Position numbers and translations under genes: made by a program
Assembly: GCA_017305935.1 (NCBI GenBank)
Contig: JAFKJU010000008.1
Location: 1 to 64,000 of the forward strand
Length of the DNA: 64,000 bases
Direction: 5' to 3'
Source: Hyphomicrobiales bacterium
GTDB taxonomy: Bacteria > Pseudomonadota > Alphaproteobacteria > Rhizobiales > Rhizobiaceae
Notes under the pieces: generated by a model
Database searches by the model: none
What the model was told of the DNA's origin: nothing
What the model saw: only the letters and a program-made list of their open reading frames with translations
Shown: positions 26,704 through 35,815 of the stretch, one piece after another
How positions within the stretch are numbered: the stretch's first letter is position 1
How the letters are laid out: each line of letters starts with the position of its first letter

Positions 26704-27978
26704 TCAGGCCGCCTGCGGCCTTTGTACTTGCATGGTGAGGTGCTTGCCATTGTGACCGGTGATGGTGACCGGCACAAGCGCGCCGGGGCCAAGCCCCTCG
26801 GCGACGACAAGCGTGAAGTTTTCGGTATGCGCCAGACCGTTGTTTTCGACCAGAATCGTCTGGCGCGTGCCGGTCATGGCGTTGAGATGCGCCGCATAAA
26901 GCGTAGCCCCCGTCTCACGCAGGCGCGCGGCGCGTTCCTTGACCAATGCCCGGTCGAGCTGCGGCATGCGCGCCGCCGGCGTTCCAGGACGCGGGCTGTA
27001 GGGAAAGACATGCAGATGCGCGATCCGCGCCTCCTCCGCCAGACGCCTGGCATTGTCGAACATGTCTTCCGTCTCGGTCGGGAAACCGGCGATCATATCG
27101 GCCCCGAGACTGATCTCGGGCCGCAAACGCCGCACCTGCTCGACAAAGGCAAGCGCATCGCCGCGCGAATGCCGCCGCTTCATGCGCTTGAGGATCATGT
27201 CGTCGCCATGCTGCAAGGAGAGATGCAGATGCGGCATGAAACGCGGCTCGCCGGCGATCAGGTCGAAGAGATGGCTGTCCGCCTCGATGCTGTCGATGGA
27301 GGACAGCCGCAGCCGCCTGATTTCAGGCACATGCTTCAACAGGCTTTTCGCCAGAAGTCCAAGGCTGGGTTCGCCCGGCAGATCGGCGCCGTAGCTGGTG
27401 GCGTCGACGCCGGTCAGCACGATCTCGCCATAACCGCTCTCGACCAGCTTGCGCGCCTGTTCCACCACCGCGCCCATCGGCACCGAGCGGGAATTGCCGC
27501 GGCCATAGGGGATGACGCAGAAGGTGCAGCGGTGATCGCAGCCATTCTGCACCTGGATGAAGGCGCGCACATGCCCGTCGATATGTTTCACCATCTGCGG
27601 CGCGGTGGCGCGCACGCTCATGATGTCGTTGACCCGCAGTTTTTCTTCCGCCGAGACGCCGAAATCGGGCAGCGAACGGTAGGAGGTCGCGCGCAGCTTT
27701 TCCTCATTGCCGAGGACGGCATCGACCTCGGGCATCGCCGCGAACATCTCCTTCTCAACCTGCGCGGCGCAGCCGGTGACGATGATGCGGGCATGGGGAT
27801 TGTCGCGCCGCGCGCGGCGGATCGCCTGGCGCGCCTGTCGCACGGCCTCGCCGGTTACCGCGCAGGTATTGACCAGCACGGCATTGTTCAGCCCCGCTTT
27901 CTCGGCCTCAGCGCGCATGATCTCGGATTCGTAGGTGTTCAGGCGGCAACCGAAGGTGATGACGTCGACGCCGCTCAC
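26704..27978 (-). CDS. mtaB: tRNA t6A37 C2-methylthiotransferase MtaB
   Basis: This 424-residue radical-SAM enzyme makes ms2t6A at position 37 of ANN-decoding tRNAs. The N-terminal UPF0004 domain has three cluster cysteines (FGCRLN, NTCAVT, TGCAAQ). The radical SAM motif is CDHRCTFC, and a C-terminal TRAM-like domain is present. I set the start at GTG 27978, which overlaps the dapF stop (GTGA) and gives the family N-terminus [16 protein letters not shown]. The longer frame from 28098 is antisense-like sequence inside dapF. Confidence 0.93.
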   Translation of the reverse strand: MSGVDVITFGCRLNTYESEIMRAEAEKAGLNNAVLVNTCAVTGEAVRQARQAIRRARRDNPHARIIVTGCAAQVEKEMFAAMPEVDAVLGNEEKLRATSYRSLPDFGVSAEEKLRVNDIMSVRATAPQMVKHIDGHVRAFIQVQNGCDHRCTFCVIPYGRGNSRSVPMGAVVEQARKLVESGYGEIVLTGVDATSYGADLPGEPSLGLLAKSLLKHVPEIRRLRLSSIDSIEADSHLFDLIAGEPRFMPHLHLSLQHGDDMILKRMKRRHSRGDALAFVEQVRRLRPEISLGADMIAGFPTETEDMFDNARRLAEEARIAHLHVFPYSPRPGTPAARMPQLDRALVKERAARLRETGATLYAAHLNAMTGTRQTILVENNGLAHTENFTLVVAEGLGPGALVPVTITGHNGKHLTMQVQRPQAA

Positions 27979-28880
27979 CGCGCCCCCGCCTCGTTTTCCG
28001 CCTGCCGCTGCCAGGCGCCGGTCGTCGGATCGAGCACGCCCGCCCATTCCCATTCGGCCGGGCCGGTCATGACCACATGGTCGTCGCGCTCGCGCCATTC
28101 GATGTGCAGCGTGCCGCGGTTCGGGCTGCTGGCGACGATGACCGCAACCTTGCGGCCGGTGCGTCCCGTGCGCGCACCGCTGACGGCGGCCGAACAGGCG
28201 GCGGAGCCGCAGGCCAGCGTCAGCCCTGCGCCGCGCTCCCAGGTCCGCGTCGTCATCGCGCTGTCGGAGGTCACATGCGCCAGCGTGATATTGGCCTTTT
28301 CGGGAAACATCGGGTGGTTTTCGAGCAGCGGGCCGAAACGGTGCAGGTCGAAGTCCATGGGATCGCGATCCACCCAGAAGACCGCATGCGGATTGCCCAT
28401 CGACATGACAGAAGGCGAATGCAGCACGGGGTTGTCGATCGGGCCGATCTGCAATTCGATACGGCTGGTATCGTGGAATTCCTCCGCCAGCGGAATATGG
28501 TCCCAGGCAAATACCGGCTTGCCCATGTCGACGGAGATCAGGCCATCCTCATGCTCCCGCGCATTGAGGATGCCGGCGACCGTCTGGAAGGTGAAGGTCT
28601 TCTTGCCGGTTTCGGAGGCCAGCGCCTGCACGACGCAGCGCGTGCCGTTGCCGCAGGCTTGCGCTCTGGTGCCGTCGCAATTGAGGATGTCGATCCAGGC
28701 ATCGGTGCCGTCGGCCCTGGGATCGTGGATCGCCATGATCTGGTCGAAAGCGGTCTCGGCGTCACCGGCAAGCTTAATCGCGGCGGCCGGCGTCACCATG
28801 TCCCGTCGGCCGCGCATGTCGATCACGAGGATCTTGTTGCCAAGCCCGTTCATCCGGGCGAATTCGACCGTGTTGCTCAT
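27975..28880 (-). CDS. dapF: diaminopimelate epimerase
   Basis: This 301-residue cofactor-independent epimerase converts LL- to meso-diaminopimelate, supplying peptidoglycan and LysA. The two catalytic cysteines are in ACGNGTRC near residues 85-92 and ACGSAAC near 228-234, and the N-terminus has [18 protein letters not shown]. It is the first gene of the dapF-mtaB-ftsY-ispZ series. GGAAGGA-type sequence lies shortly before the ATG. Confidence 0.96.
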   Translation of the reverse strand: MSNTVEFARMNGLGNKILVIDMRGRRDMVTPAAAIKLAGDAETAFDQIMAIHDPRADGTDAWIDILNCDGTRAQACGNGTRCVVQALASETGKKTFTFQTVAGILNAREHEDGLISVDMGKPVFAWDHIPLAEEFHDTSRIELQIGPIDNPVLHSPSVMSMGNPHAVFWVDRDPMDFDLHRFGPLLENHPMFPEKANITLAHVTSDSAMTTRTWERGAGLTLACGSAACSAAVSGARTGRTGRKVAVIVASSPNRGTLHIEWRERDDHVVMTGPAEWEWAGVLDPTTGAWQRQAENEAGAR

Positions 28881-28966
28881 GGAAGGATCTCTCTGTTCTT
28901 GCGGCCTATATGGCGGAAACCTCGGCAAATTACCAGTGGCGGCTTTGCCTTCGTCGGCCTCGATCC

Positions 28967-29980
28967 TCAGGCGGGCGGCACGTCGAACACCTCGCCCGGC
29001 GAAAGCGCCGGAAAGTTTTCCCGGGCGATGCCGTTTTCGTCGAGCGCGGCGTGCAGCGCCTCGAGCGGCTGGCCCAGCCCCTCATCGGTGAGCTGGAACG
29101 TGCCCCAGTGATGGCCCGCGACGAAGGCCGCCCGGCAGAGCCGCATTCCCGCCACCGCCTCCTGCGGATTCTGGTGCTGTCCGCGCATGAACCAGCGCGG
29201 CTCGTAGGCGCCAAAGGGCAGCAGCGCCAGGCGGAAACCGCCATATTTTTCGCCGGCGGCGCGATAATTGATGCCGTCGTGAAAGCCGGTATCGCCGATG
29301 TGATAGATGCGCCCGGCCGGCGTTTCCAAAACGAAGGCCGACCACAGCGCCATGCACCGGTCGCGCGCGCCACGCGCCGACCAGTGGTGGCAGGGCTCGG
29401 CGGTAATGCCGATGCCGGAAACGGACACCGCCTCGCCCCAATCCAGCACGCGAATCCGTGCATCTGCGATCCGGCGGCGGATGATGGCATCGTTGCCGAG
29501 CGGCGTGACAATCTCGGGACGATGCGCCGCATGCAGCGCGGCGAGGGTCGCCAGATCCATATGATCGTAATGACTATGCGTCACCAGCACCAGGTCGATC
29601 GGCGGCAGGTCGGCAAAGGCGATGCCCGGCGCGACCACGCGCTTCGGTCCGGCGAAGGAAAACGGGCTGACGCGCTCCGACCAGACGGGATCGGTGAGAA
29701 TATTGACGCCGGCCACCTGCACCAGCATCGACGCATGGCCGACCATGGTGACCCGGATGGCGTCGCCATCGATGCGCCGCGCCGGCTTTGCCGGCGGAAA
29801 CGGGCTGACGATCCGCTTCGGCCAGGCGATCCGCCCGCCGCCGAGCTGCCAGCGCAGCACGTCGGAAAAACCGAGCGGCGCGATGCCGCCGGGATTGAAG
29901 AACCGCGTGCCATCGAAATGATCCGTCACTGGGCCCCGGTAATAGGGATTTCCGCTGCCTGGCATTGTCGTTCCGGCCAT
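28967..29980 (-). CDS. MBL-fold metallo-hydrolase (UlaG / NAPE-PLD-like)
   Basis: This 337-residue protein has the metal motif THSHYDHMD near residues 134-142, further ligands in EPCHHW and HIGDTGFHD, and a C-terminal [12 protein letters not shown]. The N-terminal [19 protein letters not shown] segment is typical of the NAPE-phospholipase D-like branch of the beta-lactamase fold, while bacterial members are often annotated only as MBL-fold hydrolases. The substrate is unknown. There is no obvious signal peptide. It is upstream of dapF on the same strand, 86 bases away. Confidence 0.87.
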   Translation of the reverse strand: MAGTTMPGSGNPYYRGPVTDHFDGTRFFNPGGIAPLGFSDVLRWQLGGGRIAWPKRIVSPFPPAKPARRIDGDAIRVTMVGHASMLVQVAGVNILTDPVWSERVSPFSFAGPKRVVAPGIAFADLPPIDLVLVTHSHYDHMDLATLAALHAAHRPEIVTPLGNDAIIRRRIADARIRVLDWGEAVSVSGIGITAEPCHHWSARGARDRCMALWSAFVLETPAGRIYHIGDTGFHDGINYRAAGEKYGGFRLALLPFGAYEPRWFMRGQHQNPQEAVAGMRLCRAAFVAGHHWGTFQLTDEGLGQPLEALHAALDENGIARENFPALSPGEVFDVPPA

Positions 29981-30076
29981 TCTTTGCTTGCATTCGCCTT
30001 AGGTCATGCAGAAATGGGGAACGGGCGGCCGGAACGCAAGTTTTCCTTGGCCTTCGGGCAAAATGCCATCTTTTCC

Positions 30077-30106
30077 TTGACTTTGCCCGCATCTTCAGGT
30101 TTATCG
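30077..30106 (+). promoter_or_regulatory. promoter candidate for the ffh leader RNA
   Basis: A perfect CTTGAC at 30077-30082 is followed after 18 bases by TTTATC at 30101-30106. A start site near 30113 would give a transcript that meets the terminator at 30216. The -10 box is only a fair match. Confidence 0.45.
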
Positions 30107-30109
30107 CCC

Positions 30110-30216
30110 GAAAATTCCGCGACGAGACCAGACTCGAGCCGCCGACCGGAACCATCATCTGAAAGGGATTCCGGAGGTCCACACCCGACAGCGCGATGCG
30201 CCCTCGGGTGCTTTTT
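30110..30216 (+). ncRNA. candidate small RNA or attenuated leader upstream of ffh
   Basis: This lies in a 312-base non-coding stretch (29981-30292). It can form a CGAG/CTCG hairpin (about 30123-30136), a perfect CCGGAA/TTCCGG hairpin (30146-30151 with 30169-30174) and a terminator hairpin, with a promoter-like sequence just upstream. Expected length is about 100 bases. It is not the 4.5S SRP RNA, because the conserved GGAAGGAAGCAGCC loop region is absent. I do not recognise the RNA family. Confidence 0.4.
30182..30216 (+). terminator. intrinsic terminator or attenuator in front of ffh
   Basis: CACCCGA at 30182-30188 pairs perfectly with TCGGGTG at 30204-30210, with an inner GCGC/GCGC pairing, followed by C and five T residues. 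It lies 77 bases upstream of the ffh start, with no coding region before it on this strand. Confidence 0.7.
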
Positions 30217-30292
30217 GGCTTTGCGTCTTGTTTTCCGGCGGCAATGTACCGACGTTTCCGGCACGGTTTTGGAAACGAAGAAGGATGAGCTG

Positions 30293-31849
30293 ATGTTTGA
30301 GAGCCTGCAGGAGCGCCTTGGGTCCATCCTCAACGGATTGACCGGTCGCGGCGCGCTATCGGAAGCGGATGTCGCCGCCGCCCTGCGCGAGGTTCGCCGC
30401 GCGCTGCTGGAAGCCGACGTGGCGCTCGAAGTCGTGCGCTCCTTCACCGATCGCGTCCGCGAGAAGGCAGTCGGCGCAGAAGTCCTGAAGTCGATCAAGC
30501 CCGGCCAGATGGTCGTCAAGATCGTCCATGACGAGCTGGTCGAGATGCTGGGCTCGGAAGGTGCGAGCATCGATCTCAATGCGCCCGCCCCCGTCGTCCT
30601 GATGATGGTCGGCCTGCAGGGCTCGGGCAAGACCACGACCACTGCCAAGATCGCCAACCGGCTGAAGACGCGCGACAAGAAAAAGGTCCTGATGGCCTCG
30701 CTCGACACGCGCCGTCCGGCAGCGCAGGAGCAGCTTCGCCAGCTGGGCGTCCAGGTCAGCGTCGACACGCTGCCGATCATCGCGGGACAGTCGCCGACCG
30801 ATATCGCCGCCCGCGCCGTTCAGGCGGCCAAGCTCGGCGGCCATGACGTCGTCATCCTCGATACCGCCGGCCGTACCCATATCGACGAGCCGCTGATGGT
30901 CGAGATGGCCGACATCAAGAAGCGCTCGAACCCGCATGAAATCCTGCTGGTCGCCGACAGCCTGACCGGTCAGGACGCCGTCAACCTCGCCCGCAATTTC
31001 GACGAACGCGTCGGCATCACCGGCCTGGTGCTCACTCGCATGGACGGCGACGGACGCGGCGGTGCGGCCCTTTCGATGCGCGCCGTCACCGGCAAGCCGA
31101 TCAAGCTGATCGGCGTCGGCGAGCGCATGGGCGAGTTGGAGGAATTCCACCCCCGCCGCATCGCCGACCGCATCCTCGGCATGGGCGACATCGTCTCGCT
31201 GGTCGAAAAGGCCGCAGAGAATATCGACGCCGAAAAGGCGGCCGCCATGGCCGCCAAGATGGCCAAGGGCAAGTTCGACCTCAACGATCTCGCCGACCAG
31301 ATCGCCCAGATGCAGAAGATGGGCGGCATGGGCGGTATCATGGGCATGATGCCAGGCATGAGCGGCATGAAGGACAAGCTGTCCGCCGCCGGCCTCGACG
31401 ACAAGCTGTTCCGCCGCCAGCTCGCCATCATCTCCTCGATGACCAAGGCCGAGCGCGCCAATCCCGATCTTCTGAAGCATTCCCGCAAGAAGCGCATCGC
31501 GTCCGGCTCCGGCACCGATGCGGCCGACATCAACAAGCTCTTGAAGATGCATCGCCAGATGGCCGACATGATGAAGATGATGGGCGGCAAGGGCAAGGGC
31601 GGCATGATGAAGCAGATGATGGGCGGCCTTGCCGGCAAGATGGGTCTCGGCGGCGGCATGGGCGGTATGCCCGACCTGTCGAAGCTCGATCCGAAGCAGC
31701 TCGAAGCCCTGCAGAAGCAGGCGGAAGCGGCCGGCCTCGGCAAGCCGGGCGGCATGCCCGGTCTGGGCGGTGGCCTGCCGGGCCTTGGCGGAAAGCTTCC
31801 CGGTCTCGGCGGCTTCCCCGGCCTTCCCGGCCTGCCCAAGAAGAAGTGA
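30293..31849 (+). CDS. ffh: signal recognition particle protein Ffh
   Basis: This 518-residue SRP GTPase binds 4.5S RNA and signal sequences of nascent membrane proteins. The N domain is at about 1-100. G1 is GLQGSGKTTT near 107-116, DTAGRTH near 190, and TRMDGDGRGG near 247-256. The M domain starts near 328 with the Met-rich finger loop GGMGGIMGMMPGM. The C-terminus continues in Met/Gly/Lys-rich repeats ending GLPKKK. The open frame runs upstream without a stop, but MFESLQERLGSILNGLTGRG is the family start. It leads the cluster ffh-chorismate mutase-rpsP-rimM-trmD-rplS. Confidence 0.97.
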   Translation: MFESLQERLGSILNGLTGRGALSEADVAAALREVRRALLEADVALEVVRSFTDRVREKAVGAEVLKSIKPGQMVVKIVHDELVEMLGSEGASIDLNAPAPVVLMMVGLQGSGKTTTTAKIANRLKTRDKKKVLMASLDTRRPAAQEQLRQLGVQVSVDTLPIIAGQSPTDIAARAVQAAKLGGHDVVILDTAGRTHIDEPLMVEMADIKKRSNPHEILLVADSLTGQDAVNLARNFDERVGITGLVLTRMDGDGRGGAALSMRAVTGKPIKLIGVGERMGELEEFHPRRIADRILGMGDIVSLVEKAAENIDAEKAAAMAAKMAKGKFDLNDLADQIAQMQKMGGMGGIMGMMPGMSGMKDKLSAAGLDDKLFRRQLAIISSMTKAERANPDLLKHSRKKRIASGSGTDAADINKLLKMHRQMADMMKMMGGKGKGGMMKQMMGGLAGKMGLGGGMGGMPDLSKLDPKQLEALQKQAEAAGLGKPGGMPGLGGGLPGLGGKLPGLGGFPGLPGLPKKK

Positions 31850-31863
31850 GGGGAGAGACAGTC

Positions 31864-32184
31864 ATGATCGATCCGAAGATCAGAGAAGAATTGAGCGGCT
31901 ATCGCCAGTCGATCGACAATATCGACGCCGCTCTCGTGCATATGCTGGCCGAACGTTTCCGCTGCACCAAGGCGGTGGGCGTTCTCAAGGCCCAGCATGA
32001 CCTGCCGCCGGCCGATCCGGCGCGCGAGGAATACCAGATCGAGCGCCTTCGCCGCCTGGCCAAGGATGCCAATCTGGATCCGGATTTCGCCGAGAAGTTC
32101 CTGAACTTCATCATCAAGGAAGTCATCCGGCACCATGAAGCCATTGCCGCCGAACACGGTGGCGCAACCGAAAAGACCGCCTGA
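31864..32184 (+). CDS. chorismate mutase (AroQ type)
   Basis: This 106-residue all-helical chorismate mutase converts chorismate to prephenate, feeding the TyrC/HisC steps encoded at 17-19 kb and phenylalanine synthesis. The AroQ pattern is visible: [24 protein letters not shown] at the N-terminus, the active-site Arg/Lys of [13 protein letters not shown], and [17 protein letters not shown]. The placement between ffh and rpsP is conserved in Rhizobiales. It starts 14 bases after ffh, with GGGGAGA as ribosome site. Confidence 0.9.
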   Translation: MIDPKIREELSGYRQSIDNIDAALVHMLAERFRCTKAVGVLKAQHDLPPADPAREEYQIERLRRLAKDANLDPDFAEKFLNFIIKEVIRHHEAIAAEHGGATEKTA

Positions 32185-32219
32185 CGGCGGCCTCAACAAG
32201 AAACCCAAGGAGTAATCCC

Positions 32220-32579
32220 ATGTCCCTGAAGATTCGTCTCGCCCGCGGCGGTTCCAAGAAGCGTCCTTACTACCACGTCGTCGTTGCCGACGCCCGTTCG
32301 CCGCGTGACGGCCGCTTCATCGAGAAGATCGGTTCCTGGAACCCGATGCTCGGCAAGGAAGACGCCAAGCGCATCGAGCTGGATGCCGACCGCATCAAGC
32401 ATTGGCTCGACAACGGCGCCCAGCCGACCGACCGCGTCCTGCGCTTCCTCAACGAAGCCGGCCTTGCCAAGCGCGACGCCCGCACCAACCCGGAAAAGGG
32501 CAAGCCGGGCAAGAAGGCCCAGGAACGCGCCGCCGAGAAGGCCCAGAAGGCCGCCGACGCCGCTGCTGCCGCCGAATAA
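32220..32579 (+). CDS. rpsP: 30S ribosomal protein S16
   Basis: This 119-residue protein has an N-terminal 80 residues that are canonical S16 ([41 protein letters not shown]). The last 35 residues are a Lys/Ala-rich extension ending [16 protein letters not shown] lies nine bases before the ATG. It precedes a strong terminator and then the 16S and tRNA maturation genes rimM and trmD. Confidence 0.97.
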   Translation: MSLKIRLARGGSKKRPYYHVVVADARSPRDGRFIEKIGSWNPMLGKEDAKRIELDADRIKHWLDNGAQPTDRVLRFLNEAGLAKRDARTNPEKGKPGKKAQERAAEKAQKAADAAAAAE

Positions 32580-32601
32580 GGCATCGCACAGGTGAATTCG
32601 A

Positions 32602-32635
32602 ACGGGCGGCATCGGCGATGCCGCCCGTTTTCGTT
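32602..32635 (+). terminator. intrinsic terminator after rpsP
   Basis: ACGGGCGGCAT at 32602-32612 pairs perfectly with ATGCCGCCCGT at 32618-32628, followed by TTTCGTTT. It separates rpsP from rimM, so rimM and trmD depend on partial read-through or their own promoter. Confidence 0.88.
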
Positions 32636-32697
32636 TCCATTTGCGGTGAGTTCGGCATAATAAGCCCCGGATATGGCTGCGGAGAGAGTTCGGCCCG

Positions 32698-33237
32698 ATG
32701 AGCAAGCTTGAAAATCCCGTCTTGATGGCGACGGTCGGCGCGGCGCAGGGGTTGCGCGGCGAGGTGCGCGTCAAGACGTTCACCGCCGATCCGACGGCGC
32801 TCGGCGACTATGGCAACCTGCACAGTCTCGACGGGCGCACCTTCGAGATCCTCGACATCCGCGAAGCCAAGAATATCGCGATCGTCCGCTTCCGCGGCAT
32901 CAACGACCGCAACGCGGCCGAGGCGCTGAACGGCCTCGATCTCTATGTCGAGCGCGACAACCTGCCCGACGACGAGCTGGAGGACGACGAGTTCTTCTAT
33001 GCCGATCTCGAAGGGCTGGAGGCGCTCGATGCCGATGGCAAGAGCTACGGCACCGTCAGCGCCGTCTTCGATTTCGGCGCCGGCGACCTGCTGGAACTGA
33101 AAGGCCCGGGCCGCCGCCCGGTGCTGATTCCCTTCTCGGAAAAGGCGGTGCTGGAAATCGATCTCGAAGGCGGCACGCTGCTGATCGATCCGGCCGCCGC
33201 CGGGTTGATCGACGAGCCGGATGACGGCAAGCCCTGA
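32698..33237 (+). CDS. rimM: 16S rRNA processing protein RimM
   Basis: This 179-residue protein has the RimM N-domain ([22 protein letters not shown], about 8-29) and a C-terminal PRC-barrel ([17 protein letters not shown] and [16 protein letters not shown]). It assists 30S head assembly by binding S19. An acidic stretch [17 protein letters not shown] lies between the domains. The stop is four bases before the start assigned to trmD. Confidence 0.95.
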   Translation: MSKLENPVLMATVGAAQGLRGEVRVKTFTADPTALGDYGNLHSLDGRTFEILDIREAKNIAIVRFRGINDRNAAEALNGLDLYVERDNLPDDELEDDEFFYADLEGLEALDADGKSYGTVSAVFDFGAGDLLELKGPGRRPVLIPFSEKAVLEIDLEGGTLLIDPAAAGLIDEPDDGKP

Positions 33238-33241
33238 TCCG

Positions 33242-33970
33242 ATGCCCGAAACTTCCGAAAAGCGGCTGTTCACCGCAACCGTGCTGACGCTGTATCCCGA
33301 CATGTTTCCCGGCCATCTCGGCCTGTCGCTGGCCGGCAAGGCGTTGGCGCGCGGCGACTGGCGGCTGGAGACGGTGCAGATCCGCGATTTCGCCACCGAC
33401 AGGCACCGCACGGTGGACGACACGCCGGCCGGCGGCGGCGCCGGCATGGTGCTGAAGCCGGACGTGCTCGCCCGCGCCATCGATAGCGTCTCGGCTGAAG
33501 ACAGCCGCCCCCGGCTCCTCATGAGCCCCCGTGGCAAGCCGTTGACGCAGGAGAAGGTGCGCGAACTGGCCGGCGGCGACGGCGTCGTCATCGTCTGCGG
33601 CCGCTTCGAAGGCGTCGACCAGCGCGTCATCGACGCGCGCGGGCTGGAGGAGGTCTCCATCGGCGACTATATCCTCTCCGGCGGCGAACCGGCGGCCTCG
33701 ATCCTGCTCGATGCCATCGTGCGCATCCTGCCGGGCGTCATGGGCAACGATCTCTCGGGCGTGCATGAAAGCTTCGAGGGCGGCCTGCTCGAACATCCGC
33801 ACTACACCCGCCCGCAGGTGTTCGAGGACCGCGACATCCCCGCCGTGCTGACCTCCGGAAACCATGCCGCCATCGCCCGCTGGCGCGAGGAGGAGGCAAG
33901 ACGGCTGACCGTCGAGCGCCGCCCCGATCTTCTGGCGCGCACAGCAACAAAAACCCCGCCCAAGGGGTGA
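33242..33970 (+). CDS. trmD: tRNA (guanine-N1)-methyltransferase
   Basis: This 242-residue SPOUT-fold enzyme makes m1G37 in tRNA. The trefoil-knot region is [11 protein letters not shown] near residues 120-130 and [14 protein letters not shown] near 140-153; the N-terminus has [24 protein letters not shown]. An in-frame ATG at 33221, inside rimM, would add seven residues. Neither start has a strong ribosome site, so I chose the one that does not overlap. The end overlaps the rplS promoter candidate. Confidence 0.95.
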   Translation: MPETSEKRLFTATVLTLYPDMFPGHLGLSLAGKALARGDWRLETVQIRDFATDRHRTVDDTPAGGGAGMVLKPDVLARAIDSVSAEDSRPRLLMSPRGKPLTQEKVRELAGGDGVVIVCGRFEGVDQRVIDARGLEEVSIGDYILSGGEPAASILLDAIVRILPGVMGNDLSGVHESFEGGLLEHPHYTRPQVFEDRDIPAVLTSGNHAAIARWREEEARRLTVERRPDLLARTATKTPPKG

Positions 33971-33994
33971 CAAGCCCGACCGGCTGGTGTATAG
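33966..33994 (+). promoter_or_regulatory. rplS promoter candidate overlapping the trmD stop
   Basis: GGTGAC at 33966-33971 and GTATAG at 33989-33994 are exactly 17 bases apart, matching CTTGAC-N17-CTATAT except for weak positions. A start near 34001 would leave a leader of about 140 bases before rplS. Confidence 0.5.
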
Positions 33995-34111
33995 GCCGGC
34001 ACGGAATTCGGGGTATTTCCCGTCGACCCGCAATCAAGGACATGCGAACCCGCCACGCCCCGCAAGGGACAGGTCTTGAGGCTTTGACCGAAGGAACCGG
34101 CGCTCTGGCTG

Positions 34112-34128
34112 TTTCAGAAGAACTGAAA
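34112..34128 (+). other. hairpin beside the rplS ribosome site
   Basis: TTTCAG at 34112-34117 pairs perfectly with CTGAAA at 34123-34128. The hairpin abuts AAAAGG, the likely Shine-Dalgarno of rplS, and could modulate initiation. Confidence 0.35.
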
Positions 34129-34139
34129 AGGTTGAACTC

Positions 34140-34667
34140 ATGAACATCATTCAGCAGCTCGAGGCCGAACAGGCCGCCAAGATCGAAGCCCAGCGCAAGC
34201 TTCCGGAATTCTCCGCCGGCGATACGCTCCGCGTCAACGTCAAGGTCGTCGAAGGCACCCGTACCCGCGTTCAGGCCTATGAAGGCGTCTGCATCGCCCG
34301 TTCCGGCGGCGGCATCAACGAGAGCTTCACCGTTCGCAAGATCTCCTACGGCGAAGGCGTCGAGCGCGTATTCCCGATCTACTCGCCGCTCGTCGAAAGC
34401 GTCGAAGTCGTTCGTCGCGGCAAGGTCCGTCGCGCCAAGCTGTACTACCTGCGCGACCGTCGCGGCAAGTCGGCCCGTATCGTTGAAGACACCGGCGTTC
34501 GCGCCCGCAAGCTCAACGATGCCGAGCGCGCCGCTGCTGCCCAGGAAAAGGCTCGCCTCGAAGCCGAGAAGGTTGCCGCCGCACAGGCTCTGGCCGCTGA
34601 AAAGGCCGCAGCCGAAGCAGCCGCTGCGGAAGCTGCTGCTGCCGCAGAAGCCGCCAAGAGCGAATAA
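34140..34667 (+). CDS. rplS: 50S ribosomal protein L19
   Basis: This 175-residue protein has an L19 core of about 120 residues that starts [16 protein letters not shown] and includes [23 protein letters not shown] and [34 protein letters not shown] further 50 residues are almost only Ala, Glu and Lys, ending AAEAAKSE. The tail probably forms a helix extending from the ribosome. The gene has its own promoter candidate and terminator. Confidence 0.97.
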   Translation: MNIIQQLEAEQAAKIEAQRKLPEFSAGDTLRVNVKVVEGTRTRVQAYEGVCIARSGGGINESFTVRKISYGEGVERVFPIYSPLVESVEVVRRGKVRRAKLYYLRDRRGKSARIVEDTGVRARKLNDAERAAAAQEKARLEAEKVAAAQALAAEKAAAEAAAAEAAAAAEAAKSE

Positions 34668-34692
34668 GCTTTTTCGCACATGCATCTTTCGA

Positions 34693-34720
34693 AAGGCGGT
34701 CCCTCGGGACCGCCTTTTTG
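34693..34720 (+). terminator. intrinsic terminator after rplS
   Basis: AAGGCGGTCC pairs perfectly with GGACCGCCTT around CTCG, followed by a T-run ending near 34719. This strong terminator closes the ffh-rplS cluster. Confidence 0.9.
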
Positions 34721-34763
34721 CTATGCGGCAAACGGGTTGAAAAGGAACGATTTTCTTTCCCAA

Positions 34764-34781
34764 CGCAACGGCAGCGTTGCG
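34764..34781 (+). other. stem-loop upstream of the amino-acid ABC genes
   Basis: CGCAACG at 34764-34770 pairs perfectly with CGTTGCG at 34775-34781 around GCAG. It lies about 100 bases before the receptor gene and could be an operator or leader structure. Confidence 0.3.
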
Positions 34782-34878
34782 GCGTTTCATATTTGCCGTA
34801 AAGGCGGTCGTCCCCGCCTTGCATCGCCCTCCAGAAGTATGTCACTTAATTCAACAAGCCACACTTCAGGAGAATTCC

Positions 34879-35676
34879 ATGACGTCCAGACGCTCGTTTC
34901 TCGCCGCCCTGACCGCCCTCGTGCTCGCCCCCGTCGCGAGCTTTGCCGCCAGCCTGCCGGATCTCGGCGGCCGCACGGTCGTTGTCGTCACCGAAAACGC
35001 CTATCCGCCGCTGCAATTCGTCGATCCTCAGACCGGCGAAGCCAAGGGCTGGGAATACGACGCGATGAACGAGATCGCCAAGCGCCTGAATTTCAAGGTC
35101 GAATACCAGAACACCTCCTGGGATGCGATGATCCAGGCCGTCTCCGACAATCAATACAACATCGGCATGACCGGCATCACCATCAAGGACGAGCGCAAGG
35201 AGAAAGTCGATTTCTCCGATCCCTACATGCGTTCGGAGCAGTTCATGCTGGTGCGCGGCGACGAAAACCGCTTTACCGACGCAAAAACCTTCGGCGCCTT
35301 CAAGGACGGCCTGATCGGCGCCCAGCCGGGCACCTCGCCCTTCTACACCGCCGTCTATTCGATCCTCGACGGCAATGAGCAGAACCCGCGCATCAAGCTG
35401 ATGGAAACGTTTGGCGCCACCGTGCAGGCCCTCAAGGCCGGCGACGTCGACGTCGTGCTCACCGACAGCGTCGCCGCCCAGGGCTACGTCGATTCTTCGA
35501 ATGGCGGCCTGAAGGTCATCGGCGGCCCGCTCGGCACCGAGGATTTCGGCTTCATCTTCCCCAAGGGCTCCGATCTGGTCGCGCCAGTGAATGCCGCGAT
35601 CGCCGCCCTCAAGGCCGACGGCACGATCGACGCACTCAACAAGAAGTGGTTCCTCGACTACAAGATGGGCCAATGA
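34879..35676 (+). CDS. amino-acid ABC transporter substrate-binding protein
   Basis: This 265-residue periplasmic receptor of the polar amino-acid family (SBP type 3) has a signal peptide with RRSFLAALTALVLAPVASFAA (cleavage near 22). Domain motifs include VVVTENAYPPLQFVDPQTGEAKGWEYDAMNEIAKRL, IGMTGITIKDERKEKVDFSDPY and a GTEDFGFIFPKGSDL segment. AGGAG lies before the ATG at 34879. The ligand is likely an amino acid or related compound. A permease follows after a 139-base gap that holds a repeat element. Confidence 0.9.
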   Translation: MTSRRSFLAALTALVLAPVASFAASLPDLGGRTVVVVTENAYPPLQFVDPQTGEAKGWEYDAMNEIAKRLNFKVEYQNTSWDAMIQAVSDNQYNIGMTGITIKDERKEKVDFSDPYMRSEQFMLVRGDENRFTDAKTFGAFKDGLIGAQPGTSPFYTAVYSILDGNEQNPRIKLMETFGATVQALKAGDVDVVLTDSVAAQGYVDSSNGGLKVIGGPLGTEDFGFIFPKGSDLVAPVNAAIAALKADGTIDALNKKWFLDYKMGQ

Positions 35677-35693
35677 GCCTTTCCGAGATGCCC

Positions 35694-35796
35694 GGAGCGT
35701 TTCCAGGAAAAGCGGATACCGGTTTCCCCTCCGGAAATGCGAGAAAGCAAGGGATGAGTGCGCTTTCGCGTTTCGAAGAAAAGCCGAAACGCTCCA
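35694..35796. repeat. dispersed rhizobial intergenic repeat, composite copy C
   Basis: The first block is GGAGCGTTTCCAGGAAAAG with CCGGTTTCCCCTCCGGAAATGCGA in two arms. The second block is GCGCTTTCGCGTTTCG ending in GAAACGCTCC, complementary to the element's start, so the whole unit can fold end to end. It lies inside the ABC operon between receptor and permease. Confidence 0.7.
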
Positions 35797-35815
35797 GTGC
35801 GAGAGCCGCCCGGTA

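Noticed and set aside
26083-29091. 1000-residue plus-strand frame across ftsY, mtaB and dapF
   Set aside because: It is Ser/Ala/Arg-rich and covers three genes with clear motifs on the minus strand.
30110-30216. 4.5S SRP RNA gene next to ffh
   Set aside because: The universally conserved GGAAGGAAGCAGCC-type loop is absent and the hairpins do not form one long rod.
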